Assembly: GCF_021545785.1 (NCBI RefSeq)
Contig: NZ_CP079801.1
Coordinates: forward strand, 2,848,001-2,912,000
Length of the DNA stretch: 64,000 nt
Direction: 5' to 3'
From: Halopseudomonas maritima
GTDB lineage: Bacteria > Pseudomonadota > Gammaproteobacteria > Pseudomonadales > Pseudomonadaceae
Shown: in pieces, positions 54,097-63,212 of the stretch
Numbering within the stretch: the stretch's first letter is position 1
Layout: each line of letters starts with the position of its first letter
Notes under the pieces: model-generated
Seen by the model: the letters and a program-made list of their open reading frames with translations, nothing else
Database searches by the model: none
Told to the model about the DNA's origin: nothing
Program-made: the position numbers and the translations under genes

Positions 54097-56736
54097 ATGA
54101 CCGATATTGATGCCCGTTTGCGAGAAGACGTCCACAACCTCGGTACCTTGCTGGGGCAGACCATTCAGGCCCATCTGGGAGATGACTTTCTACAACGCAT
54201 CGAACGCATACGCCTGGGTGCCAAACAGGGTCGCAAGGCCGATCAGGCGGCCAATGAGGCGCTGCTCGATGCCCTGCAGGACCTGCCAGACAGCCAGTTG
54301 CTGCCGGTGTGCCGGGCCTTCAATCAGTTTCTCAATCTGGCCAATATCGCTGAACAGCACCACCGCATCCGCCGCCGCCGCGCCGACGAGCCGCAGGCCT
54401 TTGAATTGCGCTGCGTCAATGAGCTGCTGCAGCGCCTGAAGGCTGAGAACTTCAGTGCTGACGACATCGTGCAGCAGGTAAATGGGCTGGATATCGAATT
54501 GGTGCTGACCGCCCATCCGACCGAAGTGACGCGCCGTACGCTGATCCAGAAGTACGACGCCATCGCTGATGCGCTGGCGCGCGGTGATCACGATGACCTG
54601 ACTGCAACCGAGCGAGAAGATGTGCGTCAGGATCTGGCCCGCCTGATCAGCGAGGCCTGGCATACCGACGAGATTCGCCGCAGCCGGCCAACCCCGGTAG
54701 ATGAAGCCAAGTGGGGGTTCGCAGTCATCGAGCATTCGCTGTGGCAGGCGCTGCCGCAGTTTTTGCGTCGTCTGGACGCTGACGTCCACGGCGCGACCGG
54801 TCAGCACCTGGATCTGCGTGCCGCCCCGGTGCGCATTGCCTCCTGGATGGGTGGCGACCGTGATGGCAACCCCAACGTCACCGCCCCCGTCACCCGCGAG
54901 GTGCTGCTGCTGGGTCGCTGGATGGCGGCGGACCTCTACCTGCGTGATATCGAAGCGTTGGGCAACCAGCTATCCATGCATGCCGCCAGCGACGCGCTGC
55001 TGGCGCAGGCCGGCGCGGTGGATGAGCCTTACCGCGCGGTGTTGAAGCAGCTACGTACACGGCTGCAAGTGACCCGCGATTGGGCAGAGCAATCCCTGGC
55101 TAACGATGTTGCCATGCCCGCCCAGGTACTGCGCGAGCTGGATGATCTGCGTGGCCCGTTGGAGCTGTGCTATCAGTCGCTGCTGGCGTTTGGCCTAAAG
55201 CGCATTGCCAACGGTCCGCTGCTGGATACCCTGCGTCGGGTCAATGCCTTCGGGCTGGGGCTGGTGCGTCTGGATATCCGTCAGGATGCGGCGCGCCACG
55301 CCCAGGTGTTCAGTGAGCTGACCGAGCACCTGCAACTGGGCGACTACGCCGAGTGGGATGAAGACGCTCGCTGTCGCTTCCTGCTGGACGAGTTGCACAG
55401 CCGGCGCCCGCTGCTGCCGCCGAACTGGCAGCCATCGGCCGACGTGGCCGAAGTGTTGGCGACCTGTCGAGTGGTGGCCAGTCAGCCGCAGGAGCTGCTC
55501 GGCTCCTATGTTATCTCCATGGCCTCGCATCCCTCCGATGTGCTGGCGGTCAAGCTGCTGCTGAAGGAAACCGGTGTCAGCTGGCCGATGCGCGTGGCGC
55601 CGCTGTTTGAAACCCTGAGTGACCTGGACAATGCCGCCGATGCCATCGACCGGCTGCTGTCGCTGGAGCAGTATCGTGCACTGGTCGGTGACGAGCAGGA
55701 GGTGATGATCGGCTATTCCGATTCCGCCAAGGACGCCGGCACGCTGGCGGCAGGCTGGGCGCAGTATCGCGCACAGGAAGCGCTGGTGGGCGCCTGTCAG
55801 CGTCACGGCGTGCATCTGCGATTGTTCCACGGCCGCGGTGGTACCGTGGGCCGCGGTGGCGCGCCGGCGCACATGGCCATCCTGTCCCAGCCGCCGGGGT
55901 CGGTACGTGGTCAGCTGCGGGTCACCGAGCAGGGCGAGATGATTCGCTTCAAGTTTGGTCTGCCGGGTATCGCCATTCAAAGCCTGCTGCTTTACACCAG
56001 CGCCGTGCTGGAGGCCAGTCTGCTGCCGCCGCCGGCGCCCGAGCCGGCCTGGCGCGAACTGATGCAGCAATTGGCTGATCGTTCGGTTGAGGTATATCGA
56101 GCGGTGGTGCGTGGTGAGCCGCAGTTTGTCGAGTACTTCCGTCAGGCGACGCCTGAACAGGAGCTGGGTCGTCTACCGCTGGGCAGCCGGCCGGCCAAAC
56201 GTCGCAGTCAGGGCGGGATCGAGAGTTTGCGGGCCATTCCCTGGATCTTTGCCTGGACCCAGACCCGGCTGATGTTGCCGGCCTGGCTGGGTGCCGGGCA
56301 GGCGCTGCGTGAGGCGCTGGATGCCGGTAAGCAGGCTCAGCTCAGGCAGATGATGGATGCGTGGCCGTTCTTTCTGGCGCGGGTTGAGATGCTGGAGATG
56401 GTGCTGTCCAAGGCGGATGTGGATATCGCACGCTTTTATGAGCAGCGTTTGGCCAGTGCGGATTTGTGGCCGCTTGGCGAGCGTCTGCGCACCGCACTGG
56501 AACAGGCCACCGCCGTGGTGCTGCAGCTGCGCGAAAGTGAGACCCTGCTGGCCCACAATCCGGCACTGGGTGAGTCGGTAGCGGTGCGCAACCCCTACAC
56601 GGACCCGCTGCATGTGCTGCAGGCCGAATTGATGAAGCGTACCCGGGCGCAGGGCGAGAGCGTTGACCCCGATCTGGAAAGGGCGCTGATGGTGACGATG
56701 GCCGGTATCGCGGCGGGCATGCGCAACACCGGCTGA
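54097..56736 (+). CDS. ppc: Phosphoenolpyruvate carboxylase
   Basis: PEPC of 879 residues fixing bicarbonate onto PEP to give oxaloacetate and refill the TCA cycle. Catalytic His140 is in LVLTAHPTEVTRRT; other motifs are ASWMGGDRDGNPNVT, VMIGYSDSAKDAGTLAAGW, LFHGRGGTVGRGGAP and FKFGLPGIA, and the C-terminus MAGIAAGMRNTG is the classical end. ATG 54097 has GGAGAAAG 6 nt upstream; the 62-codon upstream extension is antisense to the neighbouring gene and spurious. Length matches the E. coli enzyme. Confidence 0.97.
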   Translation: MTDIDARLREDVHNLGTLLGQTIQAHLGDDFLQRIERIRLGAKQGRKADQAANEALLDALQDLPDSQLLPVCRAFNQFLNLANIAEQHHRIRRRRADEPQAFELRCVNELLQRLKAENFSADDIVQQVNGLDIELVLTAHPTEVTRRTLIQKYDAIADALARGDHDDLTATEREDVRQDLARLISEAWHTDEIRRSRPTPVDEAKWGFAVIEHSLWQALPQFLRRLDADVHGATGQHLDLRAAPVRIASWMGGDRDGNPNVTAPVTREVLLLGRWMAADLYLRDIEALGNQLSMHAASDALLAQAGAVDEPYRAVLKQLRTRLQVTRDWAEQSLANDVAMPAQVLRELDDLRGPLELCYQSLLAFGLKRIANGPLLDTLRRVNAFGLGLVRLDIRQDAARHAQVFSELTEHLQLGDYAEWDEDARCRFLLDELHSRRPLLPPNWQPSADVAEVLATCRVVASQPQELLGSYVISMASHPSDVLAVKLLLKETGVSWPMRVAPLFETLSDLDNAADAIDRLLSLEQYRALVGDEQEVMIGYSDSAKDAGTLAAGWAQYRAQEALVGACQRHGVHLRLFHGRGGTVGRGGAPAHMAILSQPPGSVRGQLRVTEQGEMIRFKFGLPGIAIQSLLLYTSAVLEASLLPPPAPEPAWRELMQQLADRSVEVYRAVVRGEPQFVEYFRQATPEQELGRLPLGSRPAKRRSQGGIESLRAIPWIFAWTQTRLMLPAWLGAGQALREALDAGKQAQLRQMMDAWPFFLARVEMLEMVLSKADVDIARFYEQRLASADLWPLGERLRTALEQATAVVLQLRESETLLAHNPALGESVAVRNPYTDPLHVLQAELMKRTRAQGESVDPDLERALMVTMAGIAAGMRNTG

Positions 56737-56949
56737 CCGGCCGGTCGTCAAGTATCCCTGGGGCGGCTTTGCCTGCGACAATGGTCCGTCTTGTGCATGG
56801 CCGCGCGGGCGTGTATGTTGAACGCCCTTTGCGAGCCAGCTCTTGCTGGACGCACCGCATTTTCCGCATTCGCGCAGGCCGCGAGTGCCTGGCAGGTCGC
56901 TGGTTGAGGACCGCTCAATGCCCGGTTTCAGTTAGACGAGGAGTACATC
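56737..56949. other. ppc-adk intergenic region
   Basis: No gene is seen in these 213 bp. The 12-bp palindrome gaccggccggtc (56735-56746) sits at the ppc stop, and a small hairpin ccagc-tctt-gctgg lies about 100 bp downstream. The adk promoter should be here, but no convincing hexamer pair was found; GACGAGGAG just before ATG 56950 is the adk ribosome site. Confidence 0.4.
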
Positions 56950-57597
56950 ATGCGAGTTATCCTGTTGGGCGCCCCAGGGGCGGGCAAGGGTACACAGGCC
57001 CAGTTCATCTGCGAGCGCTTCGGCATTCCGCAAATCTCCACCGGCGACATGCTGCGTGCAGCGGTCAAGGCCGGTACCGAGCTTGGCAAGCAAGTCAAGG
57101 AAGTCATGGATACTGGCGGCCTGGTCTCCGACGATCTGATCATTGGTCTGATCAAGGAGCGCATTACCCAGGACGATTGCGCCAAGGGTTTTCTGTTCGA
57201 CGGTTTCCCGCGCACCATTCCGCAGGCTGAGGCGCTGGTAGAAGCCGGCATCGACATTGATCGCGTGCTGGAAATCGCCGTGGCCGATGAAGAAATTGTT
57301 GCCCGTCTGTCCGGCCGCCGCGTGCATCCGGGTTCCGGCCGCGTGTATCACGTTGACCACAACCCGCCGCAGGTGGCTGGCAAGGACGACGTCACCGGTG
57401 ATGACCTGATTCAGCGTGATGACGACAAGGAAGAGACTGTACGCAAGCGTCTGCAGGTCTACCACACCCAGACCAAGCCGCTGGTCGAGTTCTACCAGGG
57501 CCTGTCTGCAGCCAAGGGCACCCCCAAGTGCGCCAAGGTTGAAGGTGTCGGCAGCGTAGAACAGATCACCGCCAAGGTCATCAACGCGCTGGACTGA
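56950..57597 (+). CDS. adk: Adenylate kinase
   Basis: Long-form adenylate kinase of 215 residues (ATP + AMP to 2 ADP). P-loop GAPGAGKGTQ, AMP-binding ISTGDMLRAAVKAGTELGK and DGFPRTIPQAEAL, and the LID region RLSGRRVHPGSGRVYHVDHNPPQVAGKDDVTGDDLIQRDDD. The LID lacks the four zinc cysteines, as in other proteobacteria. It is a single gene closed by a strong terminator. Confidence 0.98.
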   Translation: MRVILLGAPGAGKGTQAQFICERFGIPQISTGDMLRAAVKAGTELGKQVKEVMDTGGLVSDDLIIGLIKERITQDDCAKGFLFDGFPRTIPQAEALVEAGIDIDRVLEIAVADEEIVARLSGRRVHPGSGRVYHVDHNPPQVAGKDDVTGDDLIQRDDDKEETVRKRLQVYHTQTKPLVEFYQGLSAAKGTPKCAKVEGVGSVEQITAKVINALD

Positions 57598-57615
57598 GTC
57601 TTGCTCGCTGGAGCA

Positions 57616-57656
57616 AAAGACCCGTGCTGACTTCGGTCGCACGGGTCTTTGCATTT
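57616..57656 (+). terminator. Rho-independent terminator of adk
   Basis: Stem aaagacccgtgc (57616-57627) with gcacgggtcttt (57639-57650); the loop can extend by GAC-TTCG-GTC, a UUCG tetraloop, and T-rich gcattttt follows. It is the clearest intrinsic terminator in the window. Confidence 0.9.
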
Positions 57657-57693
57657 TTGTACAATGCCCGCCCCCTGAATTCAGAATCCGACC

Positions 57694-58368
57694 ATGACCA
57701 CACTGCTTGCTCTGGATACCGCCACCGAGTGCTGTTCTGCTGCGTTGCTGCACGAGGGCAGCGTCACTGCGCGCAGCGAAGTGATTCCGCGTCAGCACGC
57801 CCAGCGCCTGCTGCCGATGATCGAGGAGCTGCTCAGCGAACGTGAGCTGCGCCTGCAGGATGTCGACGCCCTGGTATTTGGTCGCGGCCCCGGCGCTTTT
57901 ACCGGCGTGCGCATCGCTACCGGCATGGTGCAGGGCCTGGCCTTTGCCGCCGACAAACCGGTGATTGCGATATCCAACCTGGCCGCGCTGGCTCAGCGTG
58001 CCTGGCGCGAGCACGGTACAGACACCGTTGCCGCCGCCATTGATGCGCGCATGGATGAGGTCTACTGGGGGCTGTATGGCCTGCAAGATGGCGTCATGCA
58101 GCCGTTGGATGAGGAGCGGGTATGCGCACCTGAGGCCGTTAGTCTGCCGGTGGGCGTCAGCAGCGTGGCCGGTGCTGGCACCGGTTGGCAGTACGCTGAT
58201 CGTCTGGCGGTCAGCGTCACGCAGAGCTGGCCGCAGATGCTGCCCGATGCTAGCGATCTGATCACCCTGGCCTTGCCCCGCTGGCTGGCCGGAGAGGTGG
58301 TCGACGCGGCGGATGCCCAGCCTGTCTACCTGCGTGACAAGGTTGCCACGCCCAAGGGCCAGGCGTAA
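57694..58368 (+). CDS. tsaB: tRNA threonylcarbamoyladenosine protein TsaB
   Basis: TsaB (YeaZ) of 224 residues, the scaffold partner of TsaD and TsaE in making t6A37 of ANN-decoding tRNAs. Actin-like-fold landmarks: LLALDTATECCSAALLHEG, IPRQHAQRLLPMIEELL and GRGPGAFTGVRIATGMVQGLAFA. ATG 57694 lies 44 nt after the adk terminator. The C-terminus is YLRDKVATPKGQA, typical of Pseudomonas. Confidence 0.95.
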   Translation: MTTLLALDTATECCSAALLHEGSVTARSEVIPRQHAQRLLPMIEELLSERELRLQDVDALVFGRGPGAFTGVRIATGMVQGLAFAADKPVIAISNLAALAQRAWREHGTDTVAAAIDARMDEVYWGLYGLQDGVMQPLDEERVCAPEAVSLPVGVSSVAGAGTGWQYADRLAVSVTQSWPQMLPDASDLITLALPRWLAGEVVDAADAQPVYLRDKVATPKGQA

Positions 58369-58398
58369 GCTGGCGCCATTGTCTGAGGAGTACATTTG

Positions 58399-58713
58399 GT
58401 GCGTCTGGACGGTTTCAATCCCTACTCATCGCTGCCTGAGCGCAGCAGTCGAGCGGTTGCCAATACCACGGGCAACAGCGCGGCTGCGTCTGTGCCGGGC
58501 AACGAGCAGGCCGGGGTTGCCGCCAGCCGTTTGCCGCCAGCGCAGGTAGTCCCCTCGTCTGCGCCGACTGCCGAGTATCTTCCCGCCCGCCGCGAGTCCT
58601 TTGAGCCAGTCTATGGCCGCGCCAATCAAGCGCTGGCGAGTTATCAGAACACTGCCAATATGCCGGTCGACAGCGCCGTCGATACCCTGGCCGGCATCGA
58701 CGTCTACGCCTGA
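58399..58713 (+). CDS. Small low-complexity protein, unknown function
   Basis: Protein of about 104 residues rich in Ala, Ser, Pro and Asn. N-terminal VRLDGFNPYSSLPERSSRAVANT and C-terminal RANQALASYQNTANMPVDSAVDTLAGIDVYA are the only ordered-looking parts. The C-terminal segment resembles an amphipathic helix; no membrane span or signal peptide is seen. GTG 58399 has GGAG 8 nt upstream; TTG 58396 is the alternative. Placed between tsaB and a DUF72 gene, it is likely co-transcribed with both. Confidence 0.7.
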   Translation: MRLDGFNPYSSLPERSSRAVANTTGNSAAASVPGNEQAGVAASRLPPAQVVPSSAPTAEYLPARRESFEPVYGRANQALASYQNTANMPVDSAVDTLAGIDVYA

Positions 58714-58717
58714 TGTC

Positions 58718-59605
58718 GTGACTGCGTTACCCCTGCGTTTTATCACCGGTTGCCCACTGTGGTCCGAACCCGCTTGGGCCGGCCAGTTGTACACCCGCGG
58801 CACTGACGCGGATGCGCGGCTGGCGCAGTACAGCCGGGTGTTTGGCGCGGTTGAGGGCAATACCACCTTCTACTCCCTGCCCAGCGCCGCGCGAGTCGCC
58901 CGTTGGGCTGAACTGCTGAGTGAGGATTTCCACTTCTGCGCCAAACTGCCCCGTGAGGTCAGCCATGGCGGGCGACTGGACGCCGAGCATCCTGCCCTGA
59001 ACGCCTTCTTCAGTCGCATGGCGCCGCTGGGGCAGCGCCTGGGGCCTGTCTGGCTGCAACTGCCCGAGCGCTTTGCACCGGACGCCCTTGGTGTGCTGGC
59101 TGATTTTCTGGCTGGTTTGCCTACGGACTACCAGTACGCGGTTGAAGTGCGCCATCCTGGGTTTTTCCGCAAGGACGACGCTGAACGGCAGCTGAACCGT
59201 TTGCTGCATGGCCGTGGTGTCGAGCGCATCAGCTTTGATAGTCGTGCGCTGTTCGCCAGCACCGCCACCGATGCCTCCACGCTCGAAGCCAAGCAGCGCA
59301 AGCCGCGCTTGCCGGTGCATGCCATTGCCCTGACTCAGCGGCCCAGCGTGCGCTTTATCGGCGGTATGGATCGGGAGGCCAATTGGCAGGCGCTGGCCCC
59401 CTGGTTAGACAAGTGCGCGCAGTGGTTGCAGGCTGGCTACCAGCCGATGCTGTTTATGCACACCCCGGATAACCAGATGGCGCCGCAGCTGGCCCGAGAC
59501 TTCTACCGTGCCTTGCGTGAACGGGTGCCCGCGCTGGCGCCCATGCCGGTCTGGCCCGGTGAGCATGAGGCCGCTCAGACGCCGCAGCAGGCGGGTCTGT
59601 TTTGA
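58718..59605 (+). CDS. DUF72 domain protein (YecE-like)
   Basis: TIM-barrel protein of 295 residues of the DUF72/YecE family, function unknown. Landmarks: LRFITGCPLWSEPAWAGQLYTRGTDADARLAQYSRVFGAVEGNTTFYSLP, FCAKLPREVSHGGRL, LGPVWLQLPERFAPD and YAVEVRHPGFF. GTG 58718 is chosen as the family N-terminus begins there; no good ribosome site is seen, so coupling to the preceding gene (stop 58713) is likely. A 39-codon upstream extension overlaps that gene. Confidence 0.88.
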   Translation: MTALPLRFITGCPLWSEPAWAGQLYTRGTDADARLAQYSRVFGAVEGNTTFYSLPSAARVARWAELLSEDFHFCAKLPREVSHGGRLDAEHPALNAFFSRMAPLGQRLGPVWLQLPERFAPDALGVLADFLAGLPTDYQYAVEVRHPGFFRKDDAERQLNRLLHGRGVERISFDSRALFASTATDASTLEAKQRKPRLPVHAIALTQRPSVRFIGGMDREANWQALAPWLDKCAQWLQAGYQPMLFMHTPDNQMAPQLARDFYRALRERVPALAPMPVWPGEHEAAQTPQQAGLF

Positions 59606-59621
59606 TACCACAGGATTACTC

Positions 59622-60410
59622 ATGAGCGAACACGCCCCGTTATCGTTGGCTGTCAGTTGGTCCGCGCCAGCCCGGCAGAGTGCAGCCGAAGTGCTGGCTG
59701 AGCGCCTGCAACTGCCGTTGCAGGCTGATCTGCCGGACGCTGCCGCGCTGTTGCTTGAGCTGGACGCAGATGGGCTTAGCCTGCGTAGTACCGAGGCGGG
59801 AGCGCCGGGTGCGGTGCGTGTGGATTTTGTCGGCGGCGCGCTGGCCCATCGCCGTCAGTTCGGTGGCGGAGCAGGGCAGATGGTCGCCCGTGCAGTCGGC
59901 ATTCGCGGCAGCGTCAGACCCAGTGTGCTGGATGCCACCGCTGGTCTGGGGCGCGACGCCTTCGTGGTTGCTGCGTTGGGCTGCGAGGTGACCTTGCTTG
60001 AGCGCCAGCCGGTGATTGCGGCGCTGCTGGAAGATGGCCTGCAGCGCGCCCGGGCTGCCGGTGGTGAGGTGGCGGAGATCGCCGAGCGGATGCAGCTGCT
60101 GCAGTGTGACGCGATTGCCGCCATGGGTGACTGGCAGCTGCCAACGCCCCAGGTCATCCACCTGGACCCGATGTTCCCGCATCGGGACAAGTCCGCGCTG
60201 GTGAAAAAGGAGATGCGCCTGTTCCGGCCGCTGGCCGGTGACGATGATGATGCCCCTGAGCTGCTGGCCGCGGCGCTGCAGCTGGCCAGCCACCGGGTGG
60301 CGGTGAAACGCCCGCGCAAGGCGCCGGCAATTGCCGGTCAGCGGCCCAGCGCGGAATTGACGGGGCAGTCCAGCCGCTACGATATCTACGGCAAGAAGAA
60401 GCTGGACTGA
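59622..60410 (+). CDS. rsmJ: 16S rRNA (guanine-1516-N2)-methyltransferase RsmJ
   Basis: SAM-dependent methyltransferase of 262 residues. The SAM motif is PSVLDATAGLGRDAFVVAALGCEVTLLERQPVIAALLEDGLQRA; the catalytic-site stretch is VIHLDPMFPHRDKSALVKKEMRLFR, and VAVKRPRKAPAIAG and RYDIYGKKKLD end the protein. All are RsmJ/YhiQ landmarks. ATG 59622 follows a short CAGGA site. It is convergent with plsB, 28 bp away. Confidence 0.95.
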   Translation: MSEHAPLSLAVSWSAPARQSAAEVLAERLQLPLQADLPDAAALLLELDADGLSLRSTEAGAPGAVRVDFVGGALAHRRQFGGGAGQMVARAVGIRGSVRPSVLDATAGLGRDAFVVAALGCEVTLLERQPVIAALLEDGLQRARAAGGEVAEIAERMQLLQCDAIAAMGDWQLPTPQVIHLDPMFPHRDKSALVKKEMRLFRPLAGDDDDAPELLAAALQLASHRVAVKRPRKAPAIAGQRPSAELTGQSSRYDIYGKKKLD

Positions 60411-60438
60411 GTGCCGGCAATTCCGGGTGGCCCCGGGC

Positions 60439-62916
60439 CTACTGGGCCGCAGCCGGGCTGTCCGCCGCTTCGGCGCTGCGCGCCACCTGCCGAATCGACA
60501 GGCGCACTTCGGCGCTGAGCACCCGCTTGGCGGTGTTCTCGGCAATGTCTTCCAGTCCGGCTGCATAGTGCAGCCGACCCTCATCGTCAGCCCGTAACAC
60601 CTGCTCATCGGTCAATCGCTGGATAAACTGGCGGAACAGCGTTTTGTCAAAGAACTCCGGCGCGTTCAGGCCATGCAGAATCGACAGGCGCTGCGCCATG
60701 ACGGTACAGCGTGCTTCCAGCTGTTCGGCGGTCTGGCTGCCGTTGGGATAGTTCAGCAGCAGCGCTGAGGCCATATAGAAGCGCTCCAGAATCTGGATGA
60801 TGCTGCGCGACAGCAGGCTGAGCATGACAAACTCGACCGAGCTCAGGTCCGGGCGGTGAATCTGTCCGTCGGCTTCGCGCAGCAGTTGCTGCTCGAGCAG
60901 GCTGTCGATCCATTGCTGAATGACTGCGGGCAGCTCATCCTCGCTCCATTGCAGGAACAGTTCGCCCTGCAAATAGGGGTAGATGCCCATGACCAGACGT
61001 TCGATCTGTTCACGCTTCATGCGCGGGTTGTTCTGGAACAGGCAGGCGATCAACGCCGGCAAGATCACCAGATGCAGGACATTGTTGCGGTAGTAGGTCA
61101 TCAGTACCGCCTGGGGCTCGTCCAGGCGCATGATTTCACCCAGCGCATCGGATTGGCGGTCGATCATCTGCATGCTTTCCACGTGCTTGATCATCGCCTG
61201 ACCGTCCAGTGCGGTCAGGGTGACGCCGCTGCTGTAGGGCACGGCCTGCAGCAGCGCTTTGTAGCGGTCCAGCGCACGTGCCAGCGAGGTTTCATCCAGG
61301 GCTAGCCGGGCGGTGGACAGCATCACCAACGCCACCATGTTGACCGGGTTGACGTCGGCGGCAGCGCTGATGCCGCTGGTCAGCTGCCGCGCCAGGCGGT
61401 TGGTGGTGTCGTTCAGCCAGGTTGGGCGATAGTCGGGTGCCAGCGATTGTGCGCGCCAGTCCGGTTGCTCGCGATCGAGAAAATCGGCTAACGCCAGCGG
61501 CTCGCCAAAGTTCACCGCCACCTCACCAAAGCGCAGCTTGAGCGCGGAGATCACGCGGAACAGGTCAAACACCGACTCCTTCTTCTTGGCCTGGCCGCGC
61601 AGCTCGCCGAGGTAGGTGCGGCCTTCAAGTACTCTTTCGTAGCCGATATAGACCGGCACAAAAACGATGGGGCGACGTGAGGAGCGCAGGAAACTGCGCA
61701 AGGTGATAGCCAGCATGCCGGTCTTCGGGCTGAGCATGCGACCGGTTCGTGAGCGACCGCCCTCAATGAAGTATTCGACGGGAAAGCCACGGCTGAACAG
61801 GGTGTGCAGATACTCGTTGAAAACAGCGGTGTAGAGCTGGTTGCCCTTGAAGCTGCGGCGCATGAAGAAGGCGCCGCCGCGGCGCAGGATGCCGCCGATC
61901 ACCGGCATGTTGAGGTTGATGCCGGCAGCAATATGCGGTGGCGTCATGCTGTTGCGAAACAGCAGGTAGGACAGCAGCAGGTAGTCGATATGGCTGCGGT
62001 GGCAGGGCACGTAGATGATCTCGTTGCCGCGGGCAATGTCCTGGATGCGCTTGAGGTTGTTGACCCGTATGCCGTCATACAACTTGTTCCAGAACCAGCT
62101 GAGCACTACCTCAAGAAAACGAATAATGGTGTAAGTGAAGTCCGAGGCGATCTCGTTGGCGTAACGCGCGGCAATGGCCTGGGCCTTGCTTTCGTCGATG
62201 CCTTTTTCGCTGGCCTCCCGTGCAATGGCGGCGCGCACCAGCGGGGCGTGCAGCAGGCCCTTGAGCAGGGTGCGCCTGTGCACCAGCTCCGGGCCGACCA
62301 CGGCGGCGCGCTGCTGGCGGAAGTGCACCCGCAGCACGCGGTTGACGCGGCGCAGACGACGCTCGCGGTCAAGGGCTGGTGGAATAAGCTCCGGCAGTGC
62401 TACCCGCGGGCCAAAGTGCACGCGTACCTTGCGCCCGTGCAGCAGGATGGCCAGCAGCTTGCGCAGGCGTCCGCCCACCCAGTTCCAGGCAAACAGCAAC
62501 TTGATGGCCGAGGACTCGCTGTCCGGTGACTGGCCCCAGAACACCGTGATAGGAATCAACTGCACGTTGTCGGGGTGTTCCAGTACCTTACCCAGTCGCG
62601 GCGACTGGCCACGCGGATCGGGCCGGCCGACCCAGGAGCGCTCACGACTGAGAAAAATAAAGGCGTCACGCTCATCCAGCGGCGGCAACGGTGCGCGTAC
62701 CGGGCGTGGCAGGCCGGCTCGCACGCACTCGCGGTCGGCCACGATCAGATCCGTCAGCGAGCGATAGGGCAGTACATAGACCACCGGTTGCTGTGCGTCG
62801 ATATCCAGTTCTTCGTTGCTGTCGCCGATGCGGATGGAACGGACCCACAGGTATAGCAGGCGGCGGGCCAGGCCAAAGCGCATTCGACCAAACAGGGAAG
62901 CATAGGAGGTGGACAT
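60439..62916 (-). CDS. plsB: Glycerol-3-phosphate acyltransferase PlsB
   Basis: Membrane acyltransferase of 825 residues, first step of phospholipid synthesis. The acyltransferase blocks are YVPCHRSHIDYLLLSYLL (HX4D), GGAFFMRRSFKGNQLYTAVF, FPVEYFIEGGRSRTGRML and IVFVPVYIGYERVLEG. The N-terminus STSYASLFGRMRFGLARRLLYLWVRSIRI resembles other Pseudomonas PlsB proteins; ATG 62916 is chosen for that reason with GAGAG upstream. Other in-frame starts at 62949 (ATG) and 62955 (GTG) add 11-13 weakly conserved residues. Confidence 0.95.
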   Translation of the reverse strand: MSTSYASLFGRMRFGLARRLLYLWVRSIRIGDSNEELDIDAQQPVVYVLPYRSLTDLIVADRECVRAGLPRPVRAPLPPLDERDAFIFLSRERSWVGRPDPRGQSPRLGKVLEHPDNVQLIPITVFWGQSPDSESSAIKLLFAWNWVGGRLRKLLAILLHGRKVRVHFGPRVALPELIPPALDRERRLRRVNRVLRVHFRQQRAAVVGPELVHRRTLLKGLLHAPLVRAAIAREASEKGIDESKAQAIAARYANEIASDFTYTIIRFLEVVLSWFWNKLYDGIRVNNLKRIQDIARGNEIIYVPCHRSHIDYLLLSYLLFRNSMTPPHIAAGINLNMPVIGGILRRGGAFFMRRSFKGNQLYTAVFNEYLHTLFSRGFPVEYFIEGGRSRTGRMLSPKTGMLAITLRSFLRSSRRPIVFVPVYIGYERVLEGRTYLGELRGQAKKKESVFDLFRVISALKLRFGEVAVNFGEPLALADFLDREQPDWRAQSLAPDYRPTWLNDTTNRLARQLTSGISAAADVNPVNMVALVMLSTARLALDETSLARALDRYKALLQAVPYSSGVTLTALDGQAMIKHVESMQMIDRQSDALGEIMRLDEPQAVLMTYYRNNVLHLVILPALIACLFQNNPRMKREQIERLVMGIYPYLQGELFLQWSEDELPAVIQQWIDSLLEQQLLREADGQIHRPDLSSVEFVMLSLLSRSIIQILERFYMASALLLNYPNGSQTAEQLEARCTVMAQRLSILHGLNAPEFFDKTLFRQFIQRLTDEQVLRADDEGRLHYAAGLEDIAENTAKRVLSAEVRLSIRQVARSAEAADSPAAAQ

Positions 62917-63212
62917 GGGGCTCTCGGGATCGGCAGTGGTGTCGGCCATTGGCACGACGCGGGTAGTGGTTGCGATTCTAGCAGTTCAGGCGGCTGCGGT
63001 GACATGCGTGGGCTGTTGCTTGAAATGCGGAGGCGGGATTCATATAGTCTCTGGCTCGTGCGCAACCGCATCCGCCGTTCGACCAGGCATTTGCCTGCCA
63101 ACTGTGAACCAGCTCACGGTTGGACTGTCGTAGTCCGGCATGGATGTTTGCGAGGTAACCGCTGGACGCTACGGACCGCACGAATGACCATTCTGGGGGA
63201 ACAATAAAAGGC
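62917..63212. promoter_or_regulatory. plsB / ABC-transporter divergent region with promoter and structured leader
   Basis: No gene is seen. A good sigma-70 promoter points right: TTGAAA 63020-63025, 17-nt spacer, TATAGT 63043-63048, so transcription should begin near 63055, giving a leader of about 155 nt. The leader can fold CAGGC-attt-GCCTG near 63084-63097, and ccaactgtga (63098-63107) with tcacggttgg (63114-63123), a 10-bp stem with one G-U pair. AAAGG just before 63213 is the ribosome site. Confidence 0.6.
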
